Assembly: GCF_009653635.1 (NCBI RefSeq)
Contig: NZ_PPFD01000001.1
Span: forward strand, 411,595-475,594
Reading direction: 5' to 3'
Source of the DNA: Endozoicomonas sp. OPT23
Lineage (GTDB): Bacteria; Pseudomonadota; Gammaproteobacteria; Pseudomonadales; Endozoicomonadaceae
DNA length: 64,000 nt
This document shows, piece after piece, positions 1-7,804 of the stretch. Under the pieces are notes generated by a model that was not told where the DNA came from, did no database searches, and saw nothing but the letters and a program-made list of their open reading frames with translations. Position 1 is the first letter of the stretch; every line of letters begins with the position of its first letter. The position numbers were made by a program, and so were the translations under genes.

Positions 1-1
1 T

Positions 2-787
2 CAGGGTGATCGAAAGGCTGTGGATGGCTTACCGGGTGGCAGTGTAAAAGGCCACGGTTTGACGGCAGGTGTTTTTTACCAACTGGATGAAGATCTGATT
101 ACAGGAATGATGCTGTCCATTGGTAAAACTCAACACAGCCTGAGTCAGGCTAATGGCTCTGGCAGTATTGAAAGCATTGGCATAGGGCCATTTATTTCCT
201 ACACAAAGAATGACTGGCACATAGATGGTGCACTGACTTATTCCAGCGACAGTTATGCCATGAAACACAGTGACGCTCTCGGAAATCAGTTCAAGTCGGA
301 GTTTTCCGGCAATACGCTGACTGGTTATCTCGGGGTAGGTTATGACATTCATCTTGAATCGTTATCACCATCCCTGACGCTGACACCCATGATTGAGGTG
401 ATCCACAGTCGCTCAAGTCATGATAGTTATCAGGAAAAGACTTCTCAGAGCCAAGGCATGAAAATAGGAAGCTCATCCACTCAGGTCACAAGCACTCGCT
501 TTGGGCTGGAATTGGGCTACCTCATGGATCTGGAAAACCCGATGGAGCTGAAAGTGCGTGCCGGTATGCAGCATCAGACTATTTCGGGACAGAGCACCAG
601 CTATGAGTTGCCATTTGGTATGCAGGGGCAACTGAGTGTTCCCGGTAGCAGCGAGAAAGCTCTGTTTACCGGGTTGGCTCTGCATAAAAGAGTAGGAAGT
701 GGTCATATGGCTCTGAGTTACTCGGGTACCCATTCTTCTGCCAGCAGTAGTCACGGCTTACAGCTGGAGTATGAAAGAAGCTTCTAA
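2..787 (+). CDS. Autotransporter beta-barrel domain, C-terminal part (5' end outside window)
   Basis: The reading frame is open to the left edge, so this is the 3' part of a longer gene; a GTG at 20 is not a convincing start because coding sequence continues upstream of it. The visible 260 residues look like an outer-membrane autotransporter barrel: alternating short amphipathic strands rich in Gly, Ser, Tyr and Thr (HGLTAGVFYQLDEDL, FGLELGYLMDLE, LKVRAGMQHQ) and a last strand ending in a C-terminal Phe (LQLEYERSF), the usual recognition signal for the Bam barrel-assembly machinery. The family uses this barrel to anchor an N-terminal passenger at the cell surface; the passenger lies outside the window, so its role is unknown. 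A hairpin overlapping the stop codon follows. Family assignment rests on composition and the C-terminal signature. Confidence 0.75.
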   Translation, partial: QGDRKAVDGLPGGSVKGHGLTAGVFYQLDEDLITGMMLSIGKTQHSLSQANGSGSIESIGIGPFISYTKNDWHIDGALTYSSDSYAMKHSDALGNQFKSEFSGNTLTGYLGVGYDIHLESLSPSLTLTPMIEVIHSRSSHDSYQEKTSQSQGMKIGSSSTQVTSTRFGLELGYLMDLENPMELKVRAGMQHQTISGQSTSYELPFGMQGQLSVPGSSEKALFTGLALHKRVGSGHMALSYSGTHSSASSSHGLQLEYERSF

Positions 788-803
788 CCGAAGCTTCTTC
801 TTT
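776..803 (+). terminator. Hairpin overlapping the autotransporter stop codon
   Basis: Perfect 9-bp arms AGAAGCTTC (776-784) and GAAGCTTCT (790-798) flank the five bases that contain the TAA stop, followed by a T-rich stretch. This is a plausible intrinsic terminator, although the T run is interrupted. Confidence 0.5.
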
Positions 804-848
804 ACTTACTTTTCCAGCTAACAGTCAGTCTAAGCTGAACTACCATTA

Positions 849-867
849 AAGGTAATCCGGTTACCTT
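849..867. promoter_or_regulatory. Inverted repeat just upstream of the pilus chaperone gene
   Basis: AAGGTAA and TTACCTT (7 bp each, perfect) are separated by TCCGG and end 21 bases before the preferred ATG at 889. It could be an operator or a 5'-UTR hairpin controlling the chaperone; no regulator is identified. Confidence 0.3.
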
Positions 868-888
868 GAAATGGACTTGAGGCGAAGA

Positions 889-1641
889 ATGGACTTTCAA
901 CTTAGCAGACAATCACTCGTTAAAAATATCTGTAGAAACACTTTTACCGGTTTTTTTGCATCTCTGGTTTTCTCATTGCCCGCTCAGGCAGATATGACGC
1001 TCAGCCGAATGATTGTCGATTTTCAGTCGGAGACCCTGCATCATCAGGATGTGACAGTTTTTAACGGGGATCAGGGCAACCTGTATGTCACTGTTAATGT
1101 CTTTGAAATATTGAACCCCGGAACGGCTCAGGAAAAAAGAGTGCCAGTTCAGGACATGAAAAATATCCCTCTGGTTGCTACGCCAAAAAAACTGATTGTT
1201 CCAGGCAACAGTCAGAAAAATGTCAGGCTGGTTTCCCTTGAAGAAAGTGTTTCTAAAGACAGAATTTTCAGGGTTAACTTTTCACCGGCTTTAGGCAAAC
1301 TAAAAGCTAGAACGTCCGGTATCAGAATTCTGGCCGCTTATGACAACCTGGTGATTATCAGACCGGAGAAACCTGTTATCGACATCACTACTGAGCGTAA
1401 GTCTGGCCGTATTGTGTTCCAGAACAAGGGCAATAGTAATGCCATTCTTCAGAATGGTTACCAGTGTCATCCGGAAAAGAAGAAGCAATGCGAGAAGCTA
1501 CCGAATCGCAGGCTTTATGCGGGCAATACCTGGGAGCTGAAGACACCTTTCAGCGGTCCGGTTTACTATGAAGTGGATGATGGTAGCGGTGTGAAGAATC
1601 GGACATTTGGTGCTGCAGATAAAAAACTGACTTCCAGATAA
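889..1641 (+). CDS. Periplasmic pilus chaperone (alternate chaperone-usher type)
   Basis: A 250-residue exported protein resembling PapD-type chaperones, specifically those of the alternate (CS1/CFA) chaperone-usher pathway. Such chaperones bind pilin subunits in the periplasm, complete their Ig fold by donor-strand complementation and deliver them to the usher. Visible features are an N-terminal signal peptide ending near LPAQA, a first domain carrying the basic and hydrophobic segment LIVPGNSQKNVRLV, and a second beta domain with two Cys near the C-terminus. The ATG at 889 is preferred because TTGAGG lies 6 bases upstream; an in-frame ATG at 871 has only an inverted repeat before it. It is transcribed towards the usher gene, opposite to the other pilus genes, which is unusual for these loci. 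Confidence 0.75.
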   Translation: MDFQLSRQSLVKNICRNTFTGFFASLVFSLPAQADMTLSRMIVDFQSETLHHQDVTVFNGDQGNLYVTVNVFEILNPGTAQEKRVPVQDMKNIPLVATPKKLIVPGNSQKNVRLVSLEESVSKDRIFRVNFSPALGKLKARTSGIRILAAYDNLVIIRPEKPVIDITTERKSGRIVFQNKGNSNAILQNGYQCHPEKKKQCEKLPNRRLYAGNTWELKTPFSGPVYYEVDDGSGVKNRTFGAADKKLTSR

Positions 1642-1664
1642 TATTCTTATGCCATCAAATTAAT

Positions 1665-1700
1665 GATCATAAGGTGCTGAGTAGTGAACACCTTATGATC
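1665..1700. terminator. Bidirectional hairpin between convergent chaperone and usher genes
   Basis: A perfect 12-bp inverted repeat (GATCATAAGGTG at 1665-1676, CACCTTATGATC at 1689-1700) with a 12-base loop lies between the chaperone stop (1641) and the usher stop (1708). It could end transcription from both sides. Neither flank has a long T run, so termination efficiency is uncertain. Confidence 0.5.
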
Positions 1701-1707
1701 CATATCC

Positions 1708-4182
1708 TTACTTACAGATTAACTCTCCAGTCAGTACCACGCCTCTACGAACCTTTAACTGCTCAGGTAGTTCAAATGAACAGCTCTTACCATTCTCAAG
1801 ATTGGCGTTAAGTTTTCTGACTCCTGTGTTCACTCTTGCCTGAAAAACGCCATTCTCATCAGTATCAGCAACGCCTGTCACGCCTTCCAGTTCAGCTTTT
1901 CTAATGGGCTGACCACCGCTGTCGACCAGCTGCCCGATAATGACCAGAACCTGCTCAATATCCCAGCTGAAACTCTGAACGTTGCCTGGATAAAGGGCAA
2001 ACTCCTGCTCTCGCTCATCAAACTCATAGTAGGACTCTCCCCGGGATTTGATGGATACCCGATAACGTTCGAAAGAGGGCAGATTAATCAAGGTACTGCT
2101 GCCAACACTGCCATACCCTCTGCGTTGGCCGTTGACCAGAATGTCGAACTCACCTTTTACCTGACCATTAAGTTTAACCAGCAGGCCACTCTCGGTGTTG
2201 CCCTCGCCACCAATAACAATCTTCTTACCGTCGGTGATCAGGCTGGTATTTAAGCTGCCGGAATAACTGGTGACTTTGTCACCGTCTTTCTGGTCGAGGT
2301 GGTTAACTCGGGCCGTGGTGTTCAGGTATTGGCCGTTATAATGAATGCCTGCACCCAGTGTTGAGCGGTTATTCTGTTTTTCGGCAAAGCCTTCCAGTTC
2401 GATTTCCGCTTCAAAGGTATCCCGGTCATACCAGGTCGCGGCTGCCTGATAATGATCGTCCTTATCAGTGATAGTTGCGTCGTCAGTCTTGTCGCGATTA
2501 TGTTCAGCCTGATAGGAGATGCGGTTGTACCAGCTTCTGGTCCACTGACGAAGTTCTACGCCAGCCAGAATACGGAAGTTATCCCGCTCCTGAGAAACAT
2601 CTGTTTTGAACTGAAGCTCATAACCGGCTTCCCGCCAGAGAGGAAAACTGAGTGAAGCGCCGTCAATGACCCGGGTTCTGTCGTCGGACTCATCCTTAAA
2701 ATAACTTCTGCGAAAGTCCAGGTTGCCCTTACCCAATGCAATGCCCAGTGACGCTGTGCCCTGATAAAAGCTGTTGCCCAGCAGGAGGTAATCATCATCA
2801 GCGGGGGGGTCCTTGATTGCTGTACTCCAGAGTCTGCGGTAATTAAGGTTCAGATTGGCTCGGCCCATGGACAGAAAAGTCATCATGGAAAAACCGTACC
2901 TGTCCCGATCGGCGACCATGACACTGGTACCCAGCTGGTAGAAATCACCCAGTTTCAGCCCTGAAAGCTCAAGCAGCGCTTCTTTGCCTGTTGCAGCACC
3001 GGCTATCGCCAAGCTGGCTGTTTCACCGGCTCGCCAGTTATAGCCTGAACGAACAAGTGATGTGTCCTGGGTTTCAGGGAAGGTTTTGTCCGCTTTGGTG
3101 TTTACTGGCTTACCCATTTCCAGAAAGTACTGGGGCTCATCAGCGGGTGGCAGGAACGTGGTTTTTACAAAGAACCGTGTGTCTTCGTCTCGCAGAACAT
3201 CTCCGTCATACTGCTTGATCGTGATTTCGTAGGCTCCGGAAGGAAAAGAAACAGTATTGATCAACTGGCTTCCTGCTTCCTGAAATTCAGAGTGGATCAA
3301 CCTGCCATCACGAAACACTTCAACCCGACCACGGTTGCTTCTGAATACTTCGAGCCTGGTGCTCTGGGTGACACCATTACTCGTCAGAGTTCGCAAAGAC
3401 GAACCAAAGCGACCACCAATCATGGTCTTGTCAGCCGTGAAGGTCAGGCCGAAACTCTGACTCTGAATCAGGCCTGCGCCGTATGAAAAGCCTTCCTTGT
3501 CATGATTGAAAGAGAGGCTTCTGACACTGGTATTGCGCTCTTTATCGTAATCCCAGAGGCTTTCCAGATTGTTTTCCTGAAATGAAAGCATTGAGCGTCC
3601 AAACAGAGTCCAGGTTTCATTGTTTTCGGTATTGTTGTCACTGCTACGAGAGCCGGTAAACAGAGCGTTTACTGTCTGAAGGAATGCTGTGTCTGAAGTT
3701 GATTCAGGCAGGTAGTGCGACGAAAGCTCTTCAGGTGGCAGCAGGAATTCAGGGTTAACGACCAGATCCACACGGAAGCGTGATTCATCAAAAATAAGCC
3801 CGGCGACATCCGGTAACAGGCTGGGGCAGACAGCTCTGTTGTTACACAGGTAATCACTATGACGATCCTGTGAGCCGGTCAGCGCTTCTGTCACCAGTTT
3901 CAGATTATTAAGACCGGGCAACATTCGGGCTACCTGCTCGGGGTCCGGGAATTCCACGGTAGTCGGTGTATAAACCGCTTTAACAGCATTGAGATAACGA
4001 CCGTTGTAATAGACATCAACCACGGTCAACTGTGGTGAAGCAAGCAGTTCAAACCCCTCAGGAATACCGTCCTCTTCAAAAACAGTATCGGCACTGATGG
4101 CAGGAAGGCTGGTGCTGAGCAGTAAACAAAAGGCAGGTGTACTGAATATCTCACGCCTTAAGGTATTGAGTACCTTTTCCAT
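1708..4182 (-). CDS. Outer-membrane usher of an alternate (CS1/CFA-like) chaperone-usher pilus
   Basis: An 824-residue protein with a signal peptide (ending near LPAISA), an N-terminal periplasmic region containing VDVYYNGRYL and the segment TPTTVEFPDPEQVARMLPG typical of the CfaC/CooC/TcfC usher group, a long central beta-barrel region with a plug-like insertion (EVFRDGRLIHSEFQEAG...FPSGAYEITIKQYDGD), and C-terminal beta domains. Ushers form the outer-membrane pore that receives chaperone-subunit complexes and polymerises the pilus. Length is close to the family norm of about 800-870 residues. It is last in a minus-strand order pilin, adhesin, usher, and is separated from the adhesin gene by a hairpin (4228-4260) that may lower its expression. 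A run of seven C on the coding strand (complement of 2803-2809) is in frame. Confidence 0.85.
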   Translation of the reverse strand: MEKVLNTLRREIFSTPAFCLLLSTSLPAISADTVFEEDGIPEGFELLASPQLTVVDVYYNGRYLNAVKAVYTPTTVEFPDPEQVARMLPGLNNLKLVTEALTGSQDRHSDYLCNNRAVCPSLLPDVAGLIFDESRFRVDLVVNPEFLLPPEELSSHYLPESTSDTAFLQTVNALFTGSRSSDNNTENNETWTLFGRSMLSFQENNLESLWDYDKERNTSVRSLSFNHDKEGFSYGAGLIQSQSFGLTFTADKTMIGGRFGSSLRTLTSNGVTQSTRLEVFRSNRGRVEVFRDGRLIHSEFQEAGSQLINTVSFPSGAYEITIKQYDGDVLRDEDTRFFVKTTFLPPADEPQYFLEMGKPVNTKADKTFPETQDTSLVRSGYNWRAGETASLAIAGAATGKEALLELSGLKLGDFYQLGTSVMVADRDRYGFSMMTFLSMGRANLNLNYRRLWSTAIKDPPADDDYLLLGNSFYQGTASLGIALGKGNLDFRRSYFKDESDDRTRVIDGASLSFPLWREAGYELQFKTDVSQERDNFRILAGVELRQWTRSWYNRISYQAEHNRDKTDDATITDKDDHYQAAATWYDRDTFEAEIELEGFAEKQNNRSTLGAGIHYNGQYLNTTARVNHLDQKDGDKVTSYSGSLNTSLITDGKKIVIGGEGNTESGLLVKLNGQVKGEFDILVNGQRRGYGSVGSSTLINLPSFERYRVSIKSRGESYYEFDEREQEFALYPGNVQSFSWDIEQVLVIIGQLVDSGGQPIRKAELEGVTGVADTDENGVFQARVNTGVRKLNANLENGKSCSFELPEQLKVRRGVVLTGELICK

Positions 4183-4227
4183 GGCAGAATCCGGCTGGTT
4201 GTTATTCTGTTGATTGAGTGCAAGCCA

Positions 4228-4260
4228 ACTTTTTCAGGTATTCAATAAACCTGAAAAAGT
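4228..4260. terminator. Intercistronic hairpin between adhesin and usher genes
   Basis: Perfect 12-bp arms ACTTTTTCAGGT (4228-4239) and ACCTGAAAAAGT (4249-4260) with a 9-base loop lie 46 bases upstream of the usher start on the transcribed strand. In pilus operons such structures often act as attenuators or processing sites that set subunit:usher ratios; that role is inferred here. Confidence 0.45.
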
Positions 4261-4311
4261 GGGGCGCAACCTCACTTTTCACTTAAGAGCAGTTATCGAC
4301 TGAAAACGGCT

Positions 4312-5217
4312 TTATTGCACCCCGACACTGATGGTCAGCTGACCCTGGTAAGAGCCAGCGTAAGCCTTTTCAATCTCTGAAGATGGGACAGAAACAATCA
4401 GGGATAGAGGGTTGGAGCCGCAATTTTTACTGCCCTTTAGCCCAGATACGGGCACTTGAGGAGTCAGTGCCTGAACGCCATGGGCACTGTTTCTAATTTC
4501 GAGGTTGTACTTTATCCGGCTGGCTTGCTGCCCGCTTCGAATCATCTCAAACGAACCTGGATTTGAGTCAGGTGCAGAGGCTCGAAGAGTGAAGCTCCCG
4601 CCGCCATTTCGGTTAACGCAGATATTGACTTCCTTTCTTGGGTTCCTGAAGTCTTCCAGGACAATCTCTTTTGGAAGGGTCAGTTTGATCACCTCGGGAA
4701 TCTGAATAAGGATATCTAAGGTCTGTTCTGTCATTTTTTGAAAGACCCCTGAGAAGGCTGAAATCCTTACTTTGGCCTGATAATCACCGGCAGGCAGGTC
4801 ATCAAGGTTGCTGGCTTTGGCGATCAGTTGCAGATCAGGCACATTACAGAGAGTGTCGCTTTGAATTGATGCTGAGTTTCGGTTAGCTGTAATCTCTTCT
4901 CTTCCGGAAGACGTTACCAGGATAAGGTTGATGGGGATTCTGTTGCCCTTGCTGATGGCCACAATCTCATTGCCGCCACCATTTAAATCCTGAAAGCGCA
5001 GTGAGTAGTTGATATTACTGTTATCCAGGCTGTCGGGCTGGGCACTGCTCTCGGCCTGCAGGCAGAAAGTTCGGGAAGCCTGAGATGTTGTTTTTCCGCC
5101 AGACCAGTCAATTCGAATAGGATCAGAAAGGTGTTCAAAACGTGTTTTGGTTGGTGCTGCCTGGGCAGGGTGAATAAAGGAAAATAGAAGAACAAAAAAC
5201 AAGAGTTGATTTAACAT
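4312..5217 (-). CDS. Pilus minor subunit / tip adhesin-like protein
   Basis: A 301-residue secreted protein with a signal peptide ending around HPAQA. Two beta-rich halves each carry a Cys pair (RTFCLQAE...TLCNVPD; VNICVNRNGGGSFTLRA...KNCGSNP), and the C-terminus GSYQGQLTISVGVQ looks like a pilin donor/acceptor strand. Its place between major pilin and usher suggests the tip adhesin or a minor subunit of the same pilus, as CfaE/CooD are in CFA/I and CS1 pili. The start at 5217 (ATG, residues MLNQLL) is chosen because AGGGAAAG lies at good spacing; six more residues could be read from a TTG at 5235. A clear paralogue lies at 50083-51036, sharing the GGGS(F/Y)T(L/I)RA motif and the same ending. 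Confidence 0.7.
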   Translation of the reverse strand: MLNQLLFFVLLFSFIHPAQAAPTKTRFEHLSDPIRIDWSGGKTTSQASRTFCLQAESSAQPDSLDNSNINYSLRFQDLNGGGNEIVAISKGNRIPINLILVTSSGREEITANRNSASIQSDTLCNVPDLQLIAKASNLDDLPAGDYQAKVRISAFSGVFQKMTEQTLDILIQIPEVIKLTLPKEIVLEDFRNPRKEVNICVNRNGGGSFTLRASAPDSNPGSFEMIRSGQQASRIKYNLEIRNSAHGVQALTPQVPVSGLKGSKNCGSNPLSLIVSVPSSEIEKAYAGSYQGQLTISVGVQ

Positions 5218-5338
5218 GAGCTTTCCCTGCATCAAAATTCAAAGGCTTCTTTTGAGTGTAGGTGCCTGAGGGAAAGTTGGAGTGAGGAAAAGCTGGGCTA
5301 GGAAAAGTTGAGGGTTGGAGAGTTAGGGCTAAAGAGAT

Positions 5339-5360
5339 AGGGCTGGAAAGTTCCAGCCCT
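5339..5360 (-). terminator. Hairpin directly after the major pilin gene
   Basis: Arms AGGGCTGGA (5339-5347) and TCCAGCCCT (5352-5360) form a tight perfect stem 11 bases after the pilin stop on the minus strand. A stem-loop at this position commonly protects pilin mRNA or ends most transcripts so that pilin is made in excess over the adhesin and usher. Confidence 0.5.
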
Positions 5361-5371
5361 TATAGAGAGTA

Positions 5372-5911
5372 TTAATCGACAGACACAGTCATTTGCAGGG
5401 TGGCTGTGTATTCGCCGTTATAGACCTTCAACATGTTTTCTTTGGTGATATCTATCTTCAGGCTGCTGGTGTCGTTGCAATCAGACAGCCATTGAGCTCC
5501 CTTGATATCGTCATGCTTCTTGCCATATGTGATGCCTTTCTCTTGACCCTCAGTGATGTAGGTCACAGTGAATGGCACAGTGTTATGGTCAGTCAATTTA
5601 GAATCTGTATTGACCAGTTCAAATTTATTCTGTGCACTTTTGCTATCAGTCAAAATCAGGCTAACAGGGGTGTCTGTACCCATGTTAGAAGCAATACAGA
5701 ATTTCTGAGTAACGGATTGAGCACTGTTACCATCGAATTTCATAGTGAAATCAGCTGGCTTGGTCACGTTAATCAACTTAGGTACAGTCAGCTTAACGGC
5801 AACGTTTTCTTTCTTGCTTACGGTCAGATCTGTCGGAATCGCAGCAGCAAAGGTAGTAGATGCGATGGTCAGGGCAGCGCCCACTAGAGCCATTTTAAAA
5901 GTAGTTTTCAT
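5372..5911 (-). CDS. Major pilin of the alternate chaperone-usher pilus
   Basis: A 179-residue exported protein: signal peptide with the hydrophobic core ALVGAALTIASTTFA, then a small all-beta subunit with two Cys (KFCIAS and LSDCND) that could form the pilin disulphide, ending in the alternating strand EYTATLQMTVSVD. Size, position as first gene of the minus-strand pilus cluster and the similarity of the C-terminal strand to that of the neighbouring adhesin all point to the main structural subunit. A strong ribosome binding site (GGAGG) precedes the ATG. A hairpin follows the stop, fitting differential expression. Sequence alone does not tell which receptor or surface the pilus binds. Confidence 0.75.
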   Translation of the reverse strand: MKTTFKMALVGAALTIASTTFAAAIPTDLTVSKKENVAVKLTVPKLINVTKPADFTMKFDGNSAQSVTQKFCIASNMGTDTPVSLILTDSKSAQNKFELVNTDSKLTDHNTVPFTVTYITEGQEKGITYGKKHDDIKGAQWLSDCNDTSSLKIDITKENMLKVYNGEYTATLQMTVSVD

Positions 5912-6080
5912 GGTGTTTCCTCCCGGTTATTTGGCTAGTCATCCTTGGCCAGCCCGTGTTTCGGTCTGTTTTTGTGGCCAGGTATAAACTTTGATGCAGA
6001 GTCGGGGGGAAAGTTCAGGCTTTTATCGGGGTGAAGGCGCTTTGTTAGGAATACTAACCAGAAAACGGCATTTTGATCAG

Positions 6081-6098
6081 TGAAAACTACAGTTTTCA
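6081..6098. promoter_or_regulatory. Palindrome upstream of the pilin gene
   Basis: TGAAAACT-AC-AGTTTTCA is an 8-bp perfect inverted repeat 170 bases upstream of the pilin ATG. A second small repeat, GTTAG-GAATA-CTAAC, lies at 6044-6058. Both are candidate operator sites for pilus regulation in the 261-base gap before srkA; no regulator gene is nearby. Confidence 0.35.
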
Positions 6099-6172
6099 GA
6101 CCTCTATATAGAAGGCATAGCGGGAAGGGTTAGAGAAGCCCTTTGACTTTGTAGAGCTTCTCTTGAGTCAGA

Positions 6173-7171
6173 TTAGAAGTTTCCAGACAGCGCCAGAGGT
6201 GGCTCATCCAGAGCCGCAAATTGCTCCCTGAGTTCCAGAATATGCTCCGCCCAGTACCTTTCAGTGTTAAACCAGGTAAAGGCCATGGGGAAAGCCGGGT
6301 CATTCCAGCGTTTAGCCAGCCATCCGGAATAGTTAATCAGTCTGAGGGTTCTGAAATACTCCACCAGATTCAGCTCCACTGGGTTAAATTCATGAAACTC
6401 CTCATAACCTTCAAGCAGTTCAGTGATTTGTAGCGTCTGATTCTGGCGATCGCCCGACAGGAACATCCACAGGTCCTGAATAGCGGGAGCCATGCAGGTA
6501 TCGTCAAAATCGACAAAGTGAGGGTTATCGTCTCGCCAAAGAATGTTTCCGACATGAGCATCGCCGTGAACGCGGATAATGTCCGGTGAGAATCGGGATT
6601 CAATTCTGGCCAGCTTATCGAGGATGTCTCTGGCCAGAGTCTGGTAGGCCGTTTTTAGAGAATCAGGGATAAAGTTGTTAGCCTGAAGCCATTCAACGTT
6701 TTCTACGCCATAGCGCTGCAAAGTGATTTCAGGCCTGTGCTCAAAAGGTTTGGCTGCGCCAAGGCTGTGAAGCCTGCCCATATGGCGGCCCAGAATTAAG
6801 AGATGATCAAGGTTATCGAGTTCTGGTGGATAGCCGCCCATTCGCTTGAATAGAGCGAACTGAAAGCCTTCAAACTCAAACAGGGTTTCGCCATTGTCAT
6901 TCATTATTGGGGCGACAACGGGGAATTCCATATCCTTCAACTCGTGGGAGAAAGTGTGCTCTTCCTGTATCTGCTCCCGACTCCAGCGCCCAGGGCGGTA
7001 GAATTTGGCAATAACAGGAAGATCATCTTCAATGCCGACCTGATAGACACGATTCTCATAGCTGTTCAGAGCCATAATTCTGGCGTCTGACAGAAATCCC
7101 TGGCTTTCCACAGCATCCAGCACCCTGTCCGGTGTCAGTGATTCATAAGGGTGTTGGTTAGTCGTGGACAT
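6173..7171 (-). CDS. srkA: Stress response kinase SrkA (YihE/RdoA family Ser/Thr kinase)
   Basis: A 332-residue cytoplasmic kinase of the aminoglycoside-phosphotransferase-like fold. The catalytic loop HGDAHVGN (residues 202-209, Asp204) and the metal-binding DFDD (221-224) are intact, and the N-terminal lobe has VIAKFYRPGRWS, characteristic of YihE. In E. coli SrkA/YihE is a Thr/Ser kinase that helps cells survive envelope and oxidative stress and opposes MazEF-linked death; it is often next to dsbA, which is not seen here. Length matches the family (about 328). CGGAG sits at proper spacing before the ATG. It appears monocistronic, with 260 bases to the pilin gene downstream. Confidence 0.88.
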   Translation of the reverse strand: MSTTNQHPYESLTPDRVLDAVESQGFLSDARIMALNSYENRVYQVGIEDDLPVIAKFYRPGRWSREQIQEEHTFSHELKDMEFPVVAPIMNDNGETLFEFEGFQFALFKRMGGYPPELDNLDHLLILGRHMGRLHSLGAAKPFEHRPEITLQRYGVENVEWLQANNFIPDSLKTAYQTLARDILDKLARIESRFSPDIIRVHGDAHVGNILWRDDNPHFVDFDDTCMAPAIQDLWMFLSGDRQNQTLQITELLEGYEEFHEFNPVELNLVEYFRTLRLINYSGWLAKRWNDPAFPMAFTWFNTERYWAEHILELREQFAALDEPPLALSGNF

Positions 7172-7804
7172 CAGTGACTCCGGAATACAAACAAGCAGTG
7201 TACCCTGAATATCCTGTCCCCTCTAACGGTACAAAATCAGTAAGTAGAAAAATCTTCAAGCTAAAGAACATGAGAATAAATGCTGTAGATGCTCGGCAAG
7301 CTTAAAGTCTGCTGATGCGGGCTTTGAGTGTTGTGCAGAGCAGTAGAACTGCTTTGCAGCATACATTGACCGACGGCAGGAGAGTTATTTTTATTTCCGA
7401 GAATTTTTTACGACAGTTTTCAACAGTTTCTTATCGTACTGCCATTCGGTTGATAGCTGATGAGTTAGGTCTATGGAAATCAGGCCATAGCCATACTGTA
7501 AATTCTTCTGAAGAGCTGCTTCGTGATGTTGTTGAGGTATCTGAATATGATTAACTCATTGTTGGAGGAGTACTATTTGCGAAATTTCCTGAATCTGTAC
7601 GTTATTGGTACGAAAGTTATTGTTGTGGAAAATAGAAGAAATTAGCAATTCAACTCGATTCGTAAAGGTTTTGATAACTATATAGTAGTTTTGATTTTTC
7701 GTGGTAGCTCATTAATAAATTATGTTTGTGTGATTTAAAATAGATGTAAATATATTTAGCTACTACTTTTTCAGGTTATTATTAATCAAATAAAATTAAA
7801 TAAA
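7172..7804. other. AT-rich 633-base region before the giant gene
   Basis: Apart from the doubtful 79-residue frame at 7315-7554, I recognise nothing coding. From about 7560 the sequence is strongly AT-rich, with a GGAGGAG at 7564-7570 followed by a TTG-initiated 22-codon frame (7577-7645) that could be a leader peptide or chance. The region presumably holds the promoter of the 1663-residue protein gene. Confidence 0.4.
7315..7554 (+). CDS. Small hypothetical protein (doubtful)
   Basis: A 79-residue frame without a recognisable domain. It contains a plausible mixed segment (RRVIFISENFLRQF, TAIRLIADELGLW) and an acidic tail. No Shine-Dalgarno sequence is visible before its ATG. It might be a small unannotated protein, the remnant of a larger gene, or chance. 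No function is proposed. Confidence 0.3.
   Translation: MRALSVVQSSRTALQHTLTDGRRVIFISENFLRQFSTVSYRTAIRLIADELGLWKSGHSHTVNSSEELLRDVVEVSEYD

Noticed and set aside
2803..2809. Seven-C tract (coding strand) in the usher gene as a phase-variation switch
   Set aside because: Seven-base G/C tracts also occur in the housekeeping moeB gene (34632-34638) and in the giant gene (11210-11216), so length seven is background here; the frame is intact.
5393..5887. 164-codon frame opposite the major pilin gene
   Set aside because: The pilin frame has a strong ribosome binding site, signal peptide and family pattern; the opposite frame has none of these.
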